Under the pieces are notes generated by a model. That model searched no databases. It was not told the DNA's origin and saw nothing but the letters and a program-made list of their open reading frames with translations. Of a stretch of DNA of 64,000 bases, positions 51,598 to 59,893 are shown in pieces; positions within the stretch are counted from its first letter, which is position 1; each line of letters begins with the position of its first letter. This DNA is from Drouetiella hepatica Uher 2000/2452 (GTDB lineage: Bacteria > Cyanobacteriota > Cyanobacteriia > Elainellales > Elainellaceae), in NCBI GenBank assembly GCA_019359505.1, contig JAHHHD010000020.1:44276-108275 (forward strand), in the 5' to 3' direction. A program made the translations under genes and the position numbers.

Positions 51598-51710
51598 TAG
51601 GACTGTACGCACTTGACGCTTAAAACCTCGATCCCCCAACCCCCTTAAAAAGGGGGCTTCAGAGGTTCCCTTTTTAAGGGGGTTGGGGGATCTCTTCTGC
51701 GTAAGTCCTA
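51598..51710. repeat. Inverted repeat, family E copy 2
   Basis: TAGGACTGTACGCA at the left and TGCGTAAGTCCTA at the right surround a second hairpin, ATCCCCCAACCCCCTTAAAA / TTTTAAGGGGGTTGGGGGAT. The ends match copy 1 while the core is unrelated. Confidence 0.85.
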
Positions 51711-51817
51711 TCTAAATCTGCAAGAGGTCTAGAGGGCAAGGGCAAAAGTTAAACGGGTGTAGGATAGAAGTTAAGATTGCTTAACGTCTGGCGATCGCTG
51801 CCCCCCTCCCTACTGCC

Positions 51818-52519
51818 GTGAGCCAAACTACTCTCAATCTCGTCGCTGTCACGATTTTTGCCCTGGTCATGTCCACGCTGCTGGGGCCTTTGCTGCATAT
51901 CCCAGAATACATTCCGGCGATCGCGGCTTTCGGCATTTTAGGCATTGCCACATTAGATACGCTGAACTGGCAAGGACAAGCCGGAACGCTTTTACTGGAC
52001 TGGTTAGCCAGCTTTTCTCCAGCACACCGCGCCCGTGTGACCCATCATGAGGCAGGACACTTTCTAACGGCGCATCTATTGGAGATTCCGGTGACGGGCT
52101 ACACGCTGAGCGCTTGGGAGGCATTTCGGCAGGGACAACCTGGACAGGGCGGAGTCAGCTTTGGCTCTGAGGAGCTAGAGGCGGCTCTAGAGCAGGGCAC
52201 GATCTCGGCGCAGTTGGTCGATCGCTTTTGCACAGTGCTGATGGCAGGCGCGATCGCGGAGTCTCTAGTCTATGGGGACGTGCAGGGCGGGGCAGACGAT
52301 CGGCAAAAGCTGCGATCGCTCTGGGCACAAATGCGCCGTCCAGCAGCCGAAGGCGAGATGAAGGAGCGGTGGTCAAAGCTGAGCGCAAAGACGCTGCTAG
52401 AAGACCACTGGGATGCCTATGAAGCTCTGGTGGTAGCCATGGAAATGGGGCTATCGGTGGAAGGCTGCTGCAAGTTAATCGATCAGCATCAAATTGAAGA
52501 GTCCCTTGAAGTCGGTTAA
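51818..52519 (+). CDS. M41/FtsH-like peptidase domain protein without an AAA+ domain
   Basis: The 233-residue product starts with two hydrophobic segments (about 5-27 and 30-46) and has the zinc site VTHHEAGHFLTAHLLEI (HExxH at His77-His81). A later GDVQGGADDRQKLR likely supplies the third ligand. FtsH proteases unite this with an AAA+ ATPase; here there is no Walker motif, so it would have to borrow an ATPase or act independently. Such stand-alone M41-like proteins occur in cyanobacteria and plastids, but I do not know their role. The start is GTG. Confidence 0.82.
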   Translation: MSQTTLNLVAVTIFALVMSTLLGPLLHIPEYIPAIAAFGILGIATLDTLNWQGQAGTLLLDWLASFSPAHRARVTHHEAGHFLTAHLLEIPVTGYTLSAWEAFRQGQPGQGGVSFGSEELEAALEQGTISAQLVDRFCTVLMAGAIAESLVYGDVQGGADDRQKLRSLWAQMRRPAAEGEMKERWSKLSAKTLLEDHWDAYEALVVAMEMGLSVEGCCKLIDQHQIEESLEVG

Positions 52520-52792
52520 TGATCGATCATTTAACATGATGTGAACATGTGCAACTTGGTCTGAAAGTCTTATAGGATGGGCATCTTGCCCGTCCAAATC
52601 TGGGCAGCAAGGCACAATTATTTCACGGTAATCTAGGAACGGTAATCTAGCATAAGCGATCGCTCTTATGCCTTCATTCATAGGAGCGATCGTTTTGTGT
52701 GTATCGTTTGCATGGCTGCCGCCAGCTTGCTTATGACATTTTTGGTGGTTGCGATACAATCCGAGTCTGTGCAATCCGAGTCGTGAATTCCC

Positions 52793-53374
52793 ATGACAGA
52801 ATCCAACAAAAGCGAACGAGAAAAAATGCTGGCAGGAGAACTCTATCTTGCCGATGATCCAGATTTATACGCCGAGGCGATCCGGGCTAGGCAGCTCTTA
52901 CGGCAATACCGCGAAGCCGTTGAGGATAATTGGGACATCCGTGAAGCCATCCTTCGGAATCTGTTTGCCTCAACGGGCGTAAGACCCCGAATCATTCCGC
53001 CCTTTCACTGCGATTACGGCAGCAATATTGTGGTGGGCGATCGCTTTTACATGAACTACGGCGGCGTAATTCTAGACTGTAACCGAGTGGAAATTGGCGA
53101 TGATGTCCTCTGCGCGCCCTATGTACAAATCTATGCAGCCCATCACCCCACCGATCCAGCCGTTCGCCTCACGGGTGCCGAGTTAGCTTCTCCGATTCGC
53201 ATTGGCAATAACGTCTGGATTGGCGGCGGCGCAATTATTTGTCCTGGCGTAACGATCGGCGATAACACCACGATCGGCGCGGGCAGTGTGGTAGTCAAAG
53301 ACATTCCCGCCAACGTAATTGCCGTAGGCAATCCCTGCCGGGTAGTGCGATCGGTGACACCGCCTGAAGGCTAG
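52793..53374 (+). CDS. Maa/NodL-type sugar O-acetyltransferase
   Basis: The 193-residue product is a left-handed beta-helix acetyltransferase. It has EREKMLAGELYLADDPDLYA, the helix FHCDYGSNIVVGDRFYMNYG, catalytic-His block YVQIYAAHHPTDPAVR and hexapeptide repeats (WIGGGAIICPGVTIGDNTTI). It uses acetyl-CoA to acetylate a sugar such as maltose or a glycan oligomer. Length and motifs are as expected. Two hairpins follow it. Confidence 0.94.
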   Translation: MTESNKSEREKMLAGELYLADDPDLYAEAIRARQLLRQYREAVEDNWDIREAILRNLFASTGVRPRIIPPFHCDYGSNIVVGDRFYMNYGGVILDCNRVEIGDDVLCAPYVQIYAAHHPTDPAVRLTGAELASPIRIGNNVWIGGGAIICPGVTIGDNTTIGAGSVVVKDIPANVIAVGNPCRVVRSVTPPEG

Positions 53375-53383
53375 TGGTTTGTC

Positions 53384-53419
53384 ATTTTTTATTTGTGGGG
53401 TAGCCCACAAATAAAAAAT
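53384..53419 (+). terminator. Hairpin after the acetyltransferase gene
   Basis: ATTTTTTATTTGTGGG pairs with CCCACAAATAAAAAAT around a 4-base loop, ten bases after the stop codon. The long A/T ends act as T-tracts on both strands. Confidence 0.8.
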
Positions 53420-53430
53420 TTAATTTAAGG

Positions 53431-53463
53431 AATTTTTGAAGGGTCTCTGACCCTTCAAAAATT
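53431..53463. terminator. Hairpin between convergent genes
   Basis: AATTTTTGAAGGGTC pairs with GACCCTTCAAAAATT. It is 14 bases before the RTX gene stop codon on the minus strand, so it likely ends that transcript. Confidence 0.8.
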
Positions 53464-53477
53464 CTTTGACAGAAGAA

Positions 53478-54665
53478 CTAGACGAAGGTGAAGCCTTTGC
53501 TAAAGCTGGCTAATGCTCTATTTTCAATCACACCAATCAATTCCGGCTTGGTCTGTCCCTGAGTCAGGGTAATGAACGTGTCTGCACCTGACTTCCTTAG
53601 GGCATAGCTGCTGGCTTTGCCCTTGAGCTGGATGCGATCGCCCTCGCCTAAATTAAAATCGTTGAGAATCGCATAGTCCGCAGCACCAGATTGGGAGGGC
53701 TTCAGATCGCTGTAGAACTCGGCAGTTTTGCTGCCCAACACAAACGTATCTCGTCCTGCACCCCCCGCTAGCTCGTCAACCTCTGCCACACCCGGACGTT
53801 TAGCGGCTGTGTCTACTCCCATCAGCACATCGTTGCCTAGACCGCCGTTAAGCTTGTCGCTGCCTGCGCCCCCTTCAAGGCGATCGTTTCCCGCTTCAGT
53901 TGCAGACATCTGGCTAGCAGCGCTGCCCGCAATCACGTTTTGAGCCGTGAACTCTCCCAGCACATCATTCCCGGCACCGCCCTTAAGGAAGTCATTGTCC
54001 GCGCCGCCGCTAAGATGGTCGTTGCCCTCGCCGCCCTCTAGCTGGTCATTGCCCGCATCGGTTCCAGTTAGCGTGATCGTGACCGTTGGATCAGCAGTTA
54101 GTTTGTAGCTGAGCTGGTAAGCGCCCAAACAATCGACTCCGGTTCCACCTTGAAGACGATCGTTGCCCTCACCACCGCTCAGGTAGTCATCACCACTGCC
54201 ACCATCAATCTGATCATGATTGGCTTCAGAGCCGCTCAGCGTGTAAGAACTAGCAGGATTAGAGGCTGAAGTATAAATAAAGTCGTAAGCCCCCAGAATA
54301 TCGTTGCTGGCTCCGCCTTGGAGGCGATCGTTGCCCTCGCCGCCGCTGATCATATCGTTGCCTTCGCCCCCGTCCAGGAGATCGTTCCCCCGCTCAATTA
54401 AATAGGAGGTGAACGCCTCATCGACCCTCAGCCCTGAACCGCTGACCTGCCCCAAAAAATCATTGCCTACTCCACCTAGCAGCGTGTCATTGCCCATGTT
54501 GCCGACTGCCAGATCGTCGCCGTCGCCTAGCTCCATGCGATCATCGCCATTCACACCAAAAATGACATCGTTACCGCCATAGCCATAGATCACATCGTTC
54601 AGCGCATTAAAGTTGCTATCGCCATACAAAATATCTCGGTTTGGAGTACCAAAGCGGTTTGTCAT
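53478..54665 (-). CDS. RTX calcium-binding protein
   Basis: The 395-residue product starts MTNRFGTPNRDILYGDSNFN and is almost entirely RTX nonapeptide units (GGNDVIFGVNGDD, GGEGNDMISGGEGNDRLQGG and many more) in four clusters, ending with a non-repeat DFNLGEGDRIQLKG block. RTX proteins fold on Ca2+ binding outside the cell and leave by type I secretion. The GTG eight codons upstream is less likely as start. No enzyme domain is visible, so it may be a structural or adhesion protein. The cpeC gene is divergent. Confidence 0.9.
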   Translation of the reverse strand: MTNRFGTPNRDILYGDSNFNALNDVIYGYGGNDVIFGVNGDDRMELGDGDDLAVGNMGNDTLLGGVGNDFLGQVSGSGLRVDEAFTSYLIERGNDLLDGGEGNDMISGGEGNDRLQGGASNDILGAYDFIYTSASNPASSYTLSGSEANHDQIDGGSGDDYLSGGEGNDRLQGGTGVDCLGAYQLSYKLTADPTVTITLTGTDAGNDQLEGGEGNDHLSGGADNDFLKGGAGNDVLGEFTAQNVIAGSAASQMSATEAGNDRLEGGAGSDKLNGGLGNDVLMGVDTAAKRPGVAEVDELAGGAGRDTFVLGSKTAEFYSDLKPSQSGAADYAILNDFNLGEGDRIQLKGKASSYALRKSGADTFITLTQGQTKPELIGVIENRALASFSKGFTFV

Positions 54666-54942
54666 GTAGTCACCCGTTGATTTCGCCACTGATCCTTAGC
54701 TCACGGCACAGCAAGGTAACGGACACCCTTATCAATGAGTGCCGCCCCTTACGCCTGACAAGAGCCTAACGTTTTTAGTTCGAGGTGGCTACCGCAAACA
54801 GTATCTTCGCATCACAAATAGCGGAAAAACATTGAAAACAGTGGTTGTGTAGAGAGCCGCGTAAATTCGCGTCAATAAAAGAATGAGGTCTACGTTAGGT
54901 TTTAGGCGATCGCCCAGCAACCTTCTCGGTAAAAAAATCCTT

Positions 54943-54960
54943 TGTGCAAACCCCGTGCAA
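54943..54960 (-). promoter_or_regulatory. Near-perfect L box (RcaC-type) upstream of cpeC, on the minus strand
   Basis: On the minus strand the sequence is TTGCACG-GGGT-TTGCACA. It differs at one base from the L box TTGCACA-N4-TTGCACA bound by the response regulator RcaC in light-colour acclimation of Fremyella. It is centred about 75 bp upstream of the deduced start of transcription. The match is by eye; RcaC presence in this organism is not shown. Confidence 0.7.
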
Positions 54961-54991
54961 AATTTGCCAATTCTACCGAGGTTTATAAATC

Positions 54992-55019
54992 TTGACATTC
55001 ACAGTCGCAAGCTTATAAG
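54992..55019 (+). promoter_or_regulatory. Putative sigma-70-type promoter of cpeCDESTR
   Basis: TTGACA (54992-54997) and TATAAG (55014-55019) are separated by 16 bases. Transcription would begin near 55026, leaving a leader of about 200 bases before cpeC. The gap 54690-55223 otherwise holds no gene. Confidence 0.72.
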
Positions 55020-55223
55020 AAAATCGATCATAACAAAGCGTATAAAACTAAAGCGTCTGAAAAGCTTGAGCTGTCGAGAACTTGGGAGAATTTCGCCGAA
55101 GGCAATCGATCAGCCTTCAGGTAAATTGGGTCGATCGCCTGATTTGCTAAAGGAGCCAACCTGAGATTTCTTTACGTTTTGAAACATTTTTAACCTCTTT
55201 CATTAACCAGGAGATGCTGTGTA

Positions 55224-56084
55224 ATGGCTTTTGGATCAGCTTCACGCTTAGGGGTCAGCCTGTTCGATGAAACCCCTCCCGTCGAATGGGTGCCCGGTCG
55301 CTCACAAGAAGAAGCAGAAACCATCATTTTGGCGGTTTATCGCCAGGTGCTGGGCAATGCCTACGTCATGGAAAGCGAAAGGCTCGTCGTGCCTGAGTCT
55401 CAGTTCAAGCGGGGCGAGTATAGCGTCCGCGAGTTTGTCCGAGCGGTCGGCAAGTCTGAGCTTTACAGCTCTCGCTTCTTCACAAGCTGCGCGCGCTATC
55501 GGGCGATCGAGCTTAACTTCCGGCATTTTCTGGGTCGTCCTCCCCTGGATCTAGAAGAAATGCGGATGCACAGCACCATTCTGGATACGCAAGGATTTGA
55601 CGCTGAGATTGATTCCTATGTGGATAGCGACGAGTATCAAAACACCTTTGGCGAAAACTTCGTTCCCTACATCCGGGGCTATAAGACTGAAGCTTGTCAA
55701 AGCATGGTGCAGTTCACTCATACCTTCCAACTGGTGCGGGGCGCATCTAGCAGCAGCCTGAAGGGTGATTTGTCGGGCAAAACTCCTAAGCTGAACGCGC
55801 TAGTGATTCAACAAACCCCCACACCTGTAGTTTCTCCAGCCAGCAGCGGCGCAACCTTCTCTGCACCTCCGATCGATCCTCGCACCCGCTTGGGCGTGGG
55901 TGCTGGCGCTGAGGGCAAGGTCTACCGAATTGAGGTGACGGGCTACCGGGCAAAAACCTTCAACAACATCTCCAAGTTTCGTCGTGCCAATCAGGTGTAC
56001 CTGGTGCCCTACGAGAAGCTGTCTCAAGAATATCAGCGGATTCACCAGCAGGGCGGCGTGATTGCCAGCATCACGGTGGTCTAG
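55224..56084 (+). CDS. cpeC: Phycobilisome rod linker for phycoerythrin, CpeC
   Basis: The 286-residue product begins MAFGSASRLGVSLFDETPPV and shows the PBS linker domain (RAIELNFRHFLGRPPLDLEE) and the C-terminal CpcD-like domain (VYRIEVTGYRAKTFNNISKF, VYLVPYEKLSQEYQRIHQQG). This CpcD end marks the distal rod linker that meets the rod end. The SRLGVSLFDETPPVEWVPG opening is that of CpeC-type linkers attached to phycoerythrin hexamers. It is colourless and organises and tunes phycoerythrin. Shine-Dalgarno AGGAG lies ten bases before the ATG. It is first of six genes in the same direction. Confidence 0.93.
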   Translation: MAFGSASRLGVSLFDETPPVEWVPGRSQEEAETIILAVYRQVLGNAYVMESERLVVPESQFKRGEYSVREFVRAVGKSELYSSRFFTSCARYRAIELNFRHFLGRPPLDLEEMRMHSTILDTQGFDAEIDSYVDSDEYQNTFGENFVPYIRGYKTEACQSMVQFTHTFQLVRGASSSSLKGDLSGKTPKLNALVIQQTPTPVVSPASSGATFSAPPIDPRTRLGVGAGAEGKVYRIEVTGYRAKTFNNISKFRRANQVYLVPYEKLSQEYQRIHQQGGVIASITVV

Positions 56085-56138
56085 CGCAGCTTGCGTGACT
56101 TGTTTTTAAAACTCAAATATTTTAGGAGATAGGTTTCA

Positions 56139-56888
56139 ATGGCATCCCCCGCAATTATTGAGCTTTGGTCTGGGAGCGATTTGGAAGAATTTCAGACGGT
56201 GATTCGGGCCGTTTACAAGCAGGTTTTGGGCAATCCCCATGTGATGGAGAGCGAACGTCTGGTGACAGCAGAATCGCAGTTGTGCGATCGCTCCATCAGC
56301 GTCCGGGAGTTTGTCCGGGCGGTTGCCAAGTCTGACTTTTACCGCAGCCGCTACTTTGAGTCCTGTGCGCCTTACCGTTTTGTGGAACTCAACTTTTTGC
56401 ACTTGCTGGGTCGCGCGCCCCAGGATCAGAGAGAAGTTTCTGAACATATCGTCCGCTGTGTGGCAGAAGGCTACGAGGCTGAAATCGATTCCTACATCGA
56501 CAGCGACGAGTACCAGGCGGCATTTGGCGAAAATGTGGTGCCTTATTCTCGCGGCAAGAGCAGCGAAGGGAACGCCAAGCAGATCGGCTACAACCGCATT
56601 TTTGCGATCGATCGCGGGCCAGCTCAAATTGACAGCGCGGTTCAGGCTTCCCAGCTGGTCTATGCTGTTGCCACCAACAGTTCGACTGCGATTAAGCCTT
56701 CTACTGCGACCGTGATTGGTTCGGGTACCGAGAAGCGGTTCAAGATTGTAGTTGCCGGGTCAAAGTTTGACGGACCTCGCCGAGTCAGCGCCACTGAGTA
56801 CATTGTCTCAGCCAGCAAAATGACTCCTCAGATTCAGCGGATTAACCGGACTTCGGGCAAAATCATCAGCATTACAGAAATTGCCTAG
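56139..56888 (+). CDS. cpeD: Phycobilisome rod linker for phycoerythrin, CpeD
   Basis: The 249-residue product opens MASPAIIELWSGSDLEEFQT and has the linker domain ([40 protein letters not shown]) plus a CpcD-like end (KRFKIVVAGSKFDGPRRVSA). The length and AESQLCDRSISVREFVRAVA wording match CpeD of Fremyella and relatives. It should join stacked phycoerythrin hexamers. It begins 54 bases after cpeC, with a TAGGAG site upstream. Confidence 0.93.
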   Translation: MASPAIIELWSGSDLEEFQTVIRAVYKQVLGNPHVMESERLVTAESQLCDRSISVREFVRAVAKSDFYRSRYFESCAPYRFVELNFLHLLGRAPQDQREVSEHIVRCVAEGYEAEIDSYIDSDEYQAAFGENVVPYSRGKSSEGNAKQIGYNRIFAIDRGPAQIDSAVQASQLVYAVATNSSTAIKPSTATVIGSGTEKRFKIVVAGSKFDGPRRVSATEYIVSASKMTPQIQRINRTSGKIISITEIA

Positions 56889-56896
56889 GGGCGATC

Positions 56897-56925
56897 GGGG
56901 TGAGCCATGCTCACCCCATATTTTT
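56897..56925 (+). terminator. Intra-operon stem-loop with U-rich tail between cpeD and cpeE
   Basis: GGGGTGAGC / GCTCACCCC around CAT starts nine bases after cpeD and is followed by ATATTTTTCATC and repeated CTTTTTTCAT stretches. It has the form of a partial terminator or mRNA-protecting stem, likely giving less cpeE than cpeC/D. Confidence 0.65.
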
Positions 56926-56981
56926 CATCATCTTTTTTCATCTTTTTTCATCTCAACTTTAGATTTAAGGAGTTTATGTAT

Positions 56982-57737
56982 ATGGCACTTTGGATAGAAA
57001 CGGAAGCCGTTGAACTGCGCCCTAACGCCACTGAAGACGACTTGCAAACCGTGATTCGAGCCGTCTACCGACAGGTTTTGGGCAATGCGCATGTGCTGGA
57101 CAACCAGCGGCTCACCAGCGCCGAATCACAGTTGCGCAATGGCGACATCGACGTTGTGGGTTTTGTCAGAGCGGTAGCTCAGTCGGATCTCTACCGTTCC
57201 TTATTTTTTGAAACTTCTTCTCCCTATCGCTTTATCGAGCTGAACTTTAAACATTTGCTAGGTCGTGCTCCCCAAGATCAGACGGAGATTGCCGAGCATG
57301 TGCTTATCTACAACACGTACGGCTACGAAGCCGAGATTGATTCTTACATTGGCAGCGACGAGTATGCCACCAGCTTTGGCAATAATGTGGTGCCCTACAC
57401 GCGCGGCAATCAGACTCAAGATGGCATCAAAAATGTAGGGTTCAACCGCACCTTTGCCCTGAGCCGAGGATTTGCGGCAAATGATGTGGGCAGATCGGCA
57501 AGACTGATCAGCGATCTAGGCGGCAATTTAGCAACCAAGATTGTGGCTCCTAGCCAGGGTTCTGGTGCCTACAGCAACCTGGGCAAGCGCTTCCGGATCG
57601 CAGTGTCCAAGGCAAGCTTTGCGCGCGTCACCCAGAGCGCTGTCACCTTTGAAGTGGGCTACAGCCAGCTCTCGCAGAAGATTCGCAGTATTCAAAAAAC
57701 GGGTGGCAAAATTGTCAGCGTTACCGAAGTAGCTTAA
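56982..57737 (+). CDS. cpeE: Phycobilisome rod linker for phycoerythrin, CpeE
   Basis: The 251-residue product starts [20 protein letters not shown] and has the linker domain ([40 protein letters not shown]) and a CpcD-like end ([20 protein letters not shown]). It is the third phycoerythrin linker of the set, a paralogue of cpeD. AAGGAG nine bases upstream supports the ATG at 56982 over the ATG at 56976. Its start follows a stem-loop and U-rich stretch. Confidence 0.92.
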   Translation: MALWIETEAVELRPNATEDDLQTVIRAVYRQVLGNAHVLDNQRLTSAESQLRNGDIDVVGFVRAVAQSDLYRSLFFETSSPYRFIELNFKHLLGRAPQDQTEIAEHVLIYNTYGYEAEIDSYIGSDEYATSFGNNVVPYTRGNQTQDGIKNVGFNRTFALSRGFAANDVGRSARLISDLGGNLATKIVAPSQGSGAYSNLGKRFRIAVSKASFARVTQSAVTFEVGYSQLSQKIRSIQKTGGKIVSVTEVA

Positions 57738-57774
57738 CGCATTAGATTGTGCGTTAGGCAAGCTGTCTATTTTC

Positions 57775-57801
57775 TGAGGCGATCGCAGTGTGATCGCCTC
57801 A
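57775..57801 (+). other. Stem-loop between cpeE and cpeS
   Basis: TGAGGCGATC / GATCGCCTCA with a seven-base loop lies between the linker genes and the lyase/regulator genes. No U-rich tail follows, so it may be a processing or stability element rather than a terminator. Confidence 0.55.
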
Positions 57802-57847
57802 CGAAAGACCGAGCCGTTCAAACCCAGCAAAAGAAACTTGGGCAGTG

Positions 57848-58381
57848 ATGGATATTACGGAGTTTGTTGAAAATTCGATCGGGCGTTGGCGATCGCAGCG
57901 CAGCGCCCATCATTTGGCGTTCGGTCACTTTGAAGCCGTGCAGTCTGAGATTGATATTGTCTCTCTTTCACTGGACGACCCCGCTGTGATTGATCTCTGC
58001 CAAACCTATGAAGTAAATCCTGAAGCTGCCGTTTCGCCGTTTCGCATGAGCTGGGAGGGTCAGTCGGATTGGGAGGAAAGCGAGGCCATTAAGGGAAGCT
58101 GCGTACTGGTGCCTGTGCCCGATCCGAATCATGCCAATCGAGGTCGGCTGTTGCGAGATCAGGGCTATGCAGAAACGATCGCTGCCGTGGGTGACTATTA
58201 CCTGACGGAAGACCGCACGTTTGTGCTGACTACGGCATACGATCGCGCGGCTGCCGAAGAAAAGATTTGGTTTGTCAATCCTAACGTGCGGTGTCGGGTT
58301 TCCCTGATCAAAACCAGCGCTGGAACGGGTGTGGTCACTGCTTCGTTCTCCTCAGAAATCCGCCAGGACGTTAAGGCTTGA
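57848..58381 (+). CDS. cpeS: CpeS-type phycoerythrobilin lyase
   Basis: The 177-residue product starts MDITEFVENSIGRWRSQRSA and continues HHLAFGHFEAVQSEID, the CpcS/CpeS lyase opening, then WEGQSDWEESEAIKGSCVLV and EEKIWFVNPNVRCRVSLIKT. It attaches phycoerythrobilin to a Cys (the Cys82-type site) on phycoerythrin subunits. ATG 57848 is preferred over GTG 57845. It lies 110 bases after cpeE and 14 before cpeT. Confidence 0.92.
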   Translation: MDITEFVENSIGRWRSQRSAHHLAFGHFEAVQSEIDIVSLSLDDPAVIDLCQTYEVNPEAAVSPFRMSWEGQSDWEESEAIKGSCVLVPVPDPNHANRGRLLRDQGYAETIAAVGDYYLTEDRTFVLTTAYDRAAAEEKIWFVNPNVRCRVSLIKTSAGTGVVTASFSSEIRQDVKA

Positions 58382-58395
58382 ACTCCCATTAGTCT

Positions 58396-59013
58396 ATGAG
58401 TATGGTGTCATTAGTCTCAGAACCATCGCATGATTTAGTCACCTTGGCGCGCTGGATGTCAGGAGATTTCAGTAACGCCCAACAGGCTTTTGAAAACTCC
58501 AAAGACTACGCCCATATTCACGTTCTTTTTCGTCCGCTACCGTTTGAATTTTTTTCTGGAATAGGACTTTATTCAGAGCAGGTTTATGACTACGACTTGT
58601 GGAGACCCTATCGACAGGGTGTGCATCGCCTTGTAGATCAGGGCAATCAAATTTATATCGAAAACTACAGTTTGAAAAATGCGATTTTTTATGCCGGATC
58701 GAGTCGTGATCTAAATATTCTTAAAACCATTACTCCAGCGTGTCTCGATCGCCGTCATCACTGTTCCATGGTGTTTAAGCGAGAGGGCAATTTGTTTCGC
58801 GGGAGTGTCGAGCCTGGGAATCTTTGTCTCATTGAGAAAAACGGCTGTCAGACCTATCTGGAAAGCCAGGTAGAAGTCACAGAAACAACCTGGGTCAGCC
58901 TGGATAAAGGGATGGATGTAAACACCCATCAGCAAGTTTGGGGATCGACCTTTGGCGCATTGCGGTTTGAAAAACGGGAGAGTTTTGCCCATGAAGTCCC
59001 AAATATCTTATGA
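58396..59013 (+). CDS. cpeT: CpeT-type bilin lyase/chaperone
   Basis: The 205-residue product has LVTLARWMSGDFSNAQQAFE, YAHIHVLFRPLPFEFFSGIG, QVYDYDLWRPYRQGVHRLVD and the Cys-rich CSMVFKREGNLFRGSVEPGN, which mark the CpcT/CpeT family. These chaperone or attach bilin at the Cys153/165-type site of the beta subunit. It precedes cpeR with an overlap of 23 bases, so the two are co-translated. Confidence 0.92.
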   Translation: MSMVSLVSEPSHDLVTLARWMSGDFSNAQQAFENSKDYAHIHVLFRPLPFEFFSGIGLYSEQVYDYDLWRPYRQGVHRLVDQGNQIYIENYSLKNAIFYAGSSRDLNILKTITPACLDRRHHCSMVFKREGNLFRGSVEPGNLCLIEKNGCQTYLESQVEVTETTWVSLDKGMDVNTHQQVWGSTFGALRFEKRESFAHEVPNIL

Positions 59014-59347
59014 CTCTCTAGCGGAATCTATTGAAGCCAAAATGCTGCCCCCAGAAGCACAGAAGAAAATGCAGTGCTGGATTCGGAGTCGGCATCTCAT
59101 TTGTTCCGGCAATTTTTTTGTGTTTGAAACCGTAGACTACAGTGCAGTCGATCGCTTTTGTGATGGCGTTTCAGCATTGGGAGGCTCAGTGATTTCAGTT
59201 GAGCCGATTAGCAAAATCTGGATGGGAGATCATCGTCAAGTCGTTTTGTATCAAGCTAAAGCCAGTTTGCACACGCCTTGCCATAATCTGAAACAATATT
59301 GGTTGAAATATGGGAGCTTTCGGACTCGATTTGATAGCCAGGTCTAG
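58991..59347 (+). CDS. cpeR: CpeR, activator of phycoerythrin gene expression
   Basis: The 118-residue product starts MKSQISYDSLAESIEAKMLP and contains KMQCWIRSRHLICSGNFFVF and GGSVISVEPISKIWMGDHRQ, matching CpeR. In Fremyella CpeR is made from the 3' end of cpeCDESTR and activates the separate phycoerythrin structural operon cpeBA. The ATG at 58991 overlaps cpeT by 23 bases. No cpeBA is in the window, so it would act in trans. Confidence 0.92.
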   Translation: MKSQISYDSLAESIEAKMLPPEAQKKMQCWIRSRHLICSGNFFVFETVDYSAVDRFCDGVSALGGSVISVEPISKIWMGDHRQVVLYQAKASLHTPCHNLKQYWLKYGSFRTRFDSQV

Positions 59348-59389
59348 CGCCGAACTATCACGTTTACGTGATTTAACAGGAGAAATTTA

Positions 59390-59707
59390 ATGATGAATCT
59401 CAGTGTAATTGCGGCGATCGCCTATGGCATTCTTGCTATTGTTGGCGGCATTATGGGCTACGCTCAGGCAAAAAGTAAGGTTTCTTTAATTGCCGGGTGC
59501 GGCTGCGGAATTTTGCTGCTGATTAGCGCGATTCTGCAAACTCAGGGACAGACTTGGGGATTGCTTCTGGCAACGATCATCACGATCGTGCTGATGGTGG
59601 CATTTGTGATGCGATTCATCAAAACCCGTAAGTTTATGCCTGCTGGACTGATGCTGATTCTGGGAGTTCCGGCTCTGGGAGTAATGGTGAGTCAACTGGT
59701 GTCATAG
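59390..59707 (+). CDS. TMEM14/UPF0136-family membrane protein
   Basis: The 105-residue product has four hydrophobic helices with Gly-rich turns (IVGGIMGYAQAKSKVSLIAG, CGCGILLLISAIL and two more) typical of the TMEM14/FAX1 family, which in plants export fatty acids. It starts MMNLSVIAAIAYGILAIVGG (second Met at 59393 is equally likely). It begins 42 bases after cpeR and may be read through from that operon. Confidence 0.85.
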   Translation: MMNLSVIAAIAYGILAIVGGIMGYAQAKSKVSLIAGCGCGILLLISAILQTQGQTWGLLLATIITIVLMVAFVMRFIKTRKFMPAGLMLILGVPALGVMVSQLVS

Positions 59708-59739
59708 CCTTTCACAGTGAAGCATAGCCGCCTCAGCGA

Positions 59740-59789
59740 TTAGGACAGGCACATTTAGGGTAGGGCGCGAAGCGCCCTACCCTAACCTA
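59740..59789. repeat. Palindromic repeat, family B copy 3
   Basis: The TTAGG...CCTAA outer ends enclose the arms TTAGGGTAGGGCGC and GCGCCCTACCCTAA. It resembles copies 1 and 2 in its outer parts but carries another stem. Confidence 0.75.
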
Positions 59790-59814
59790 AACAAACAGGC
59801 GACAGCTGCATTTT

Positions 59815-59853
59815 TAAAAAATGAGCGGCACATCAATGCGCCGCTCATTTTTT
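59815..59853. terminator. Bidirectional terminator between TMEM14 and PRC-barrel genes
   Basis: AAAAAATGAGCGGC pairs with GCCGCTCATTTTTT around a 10-base loop. A/T tracts on both sides suit the convergent genes. Confidence 0.85.
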
Positions 59854-59893
59854 ATCGCTCATTCAACTTGCTCAGGCAACGCTTCACAACTCC

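Noticed and set aside
54690..55223. CcaR-type G box (CTTTNCNATTT) before cpeC
   Set aside because: No adequate match on either strand was found; the L box is the better candidate.
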